64,000 nt of DNA, taken from contig WPIO01000039.1 of the NCBI GenBank assembly GCA_009760855.2, positions 1,835,001 through 1,899,000 of the forward strand, in the 5' to 3' direction. The notes below the pieces were generated by a model that was not told the origin of the DNA, ran no database searches, and worked only from the letters and a program-made list of their open reading frames with translations. Below are positions 63,614 through 64,000 of the stretch, in pieces. The stretch is from Cristatella mucedo. Its lineage: Eukaryota; Bryozoa; Phylactolaemata; Cristatellidae. How positions within the stretch are numbered: the stretch's first letter is position 1; every line of letters begins with the position of its first letter. The translations under genes and the position numbers were made by a program.

Positions 63614-64000
63614 CTATAGTTCATAATCGCAGGGCATTACACTAGCAACATTGCATGGACCGTATGAGCTGGCGTGTGCGACAAGCAGGCGTAGCCAGTT
63701 AAGGCTAGCTTGTGTGATCTAATAATGCATCGGTGCTCAGCCGTGCCCTTGATGGGGTTAGCAGGCCGGCTTGCCCCTGACGCTAGGTAACTGCAGGCAG
63801 GATGGGGCCAGTGGGCAGAAAGGGCAGTTGAATCGCCACCGGAGTTGCCATGTGCTTGTTGCTCTGTGGGAGCGAGGGAGGCGGTTGAGGTCCCCTCGGT
63901 GTTTCCATGTCGTTGAGTGCGTGCCGTCAGAGCGAGTGGCACACTAGGTCTAAGTCTGTAAAAACGCTGAACTAGTTCAGCCAGCAATAGCAAGTCAATT

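Overview
Organism and base composition. This is nuclear DNA of an animal, most likely an invertebrate. Four conserved animal genes are recognisable: a WAVE/SCAR-type gene (first exon only), CTU1, PHB2 and FRS2. All four lie on the minus strand, and three have introns whose splice sites can be placed to the base. The rest is repeat-rich: about twenty pieces of L2/CR1-like LINEs, about ten tRNA-derived SINEs, a hAT transposase end, a MITE, and long microsatellites (CTG, CT, CA, GT, AT, GA). I cannot fix the phylum from sequence alone. Nothing prokaryotic (operons, CRISPR, IS elements) is present.

Layout. 1-8.0 kb: microsatellites, two SINEs, one unrecognised minus ORF (5864-6115) and a LINE fragment. 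8.1-10.1 kb: a very GC- and CpG-rich island holding the first coding exon of a WAVE-homology-domain protein (9250-8971). 10.1-15.4 kb: a SINE and several LINE copies, including the best RT reading frame (11159-12361, minus). 17.7-21.9 kb: CTU1, two exons, with a decayed LINE in its intron. 24.1-27.7 kb: a badly decayed copy of an uncharacterised, repeat-associated animal gene family, split by an L2 insertion. 29.5-33.4 kb: LINE pieces, a SINE and a MITE. 34.3-39.0 kb: PHB2, eight coding exons, 300 codons, with what looks like a U12-type AT-AC intron. 39.7-39.96 kb: a broken duplicate of PHB2 exon 1 plus promoter. 40.4-43.9 kb: LINEs and a SINE. 44.75-46.06 kb: decayed copy of a second uncharacterised repeat-associated family. 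47-48.9 kb: tandem SINEs and a LINE end. 50.7-55.9 kb: FRS2, two coding exons, 504 codons. 56-64 kb: a GA microsatellite, SINEs including one with a LINE-like tail, and a hAT transposase C-terminus.

Functions. The genes are unrelated by pathway: tRNA wobble-uridine thiolation (CTU1), mitochondrial inner-membrane scaffold (PHB2), FGF-receptor docking (FRS2) and actin regulation (WAVE-like). The L2-like LINE and the SINEs do seem linked: at least one SINE ends in a tail resembling the LINE 3' hairpin, which suggests the LINE supplies its reverse transcriptase.

Most convincing novelty: PHB2 intron 6 has no usable GT-AG boundaries, but AT-AC ends with a U12-like 5' site and branch point restore the conserved protein exactly.
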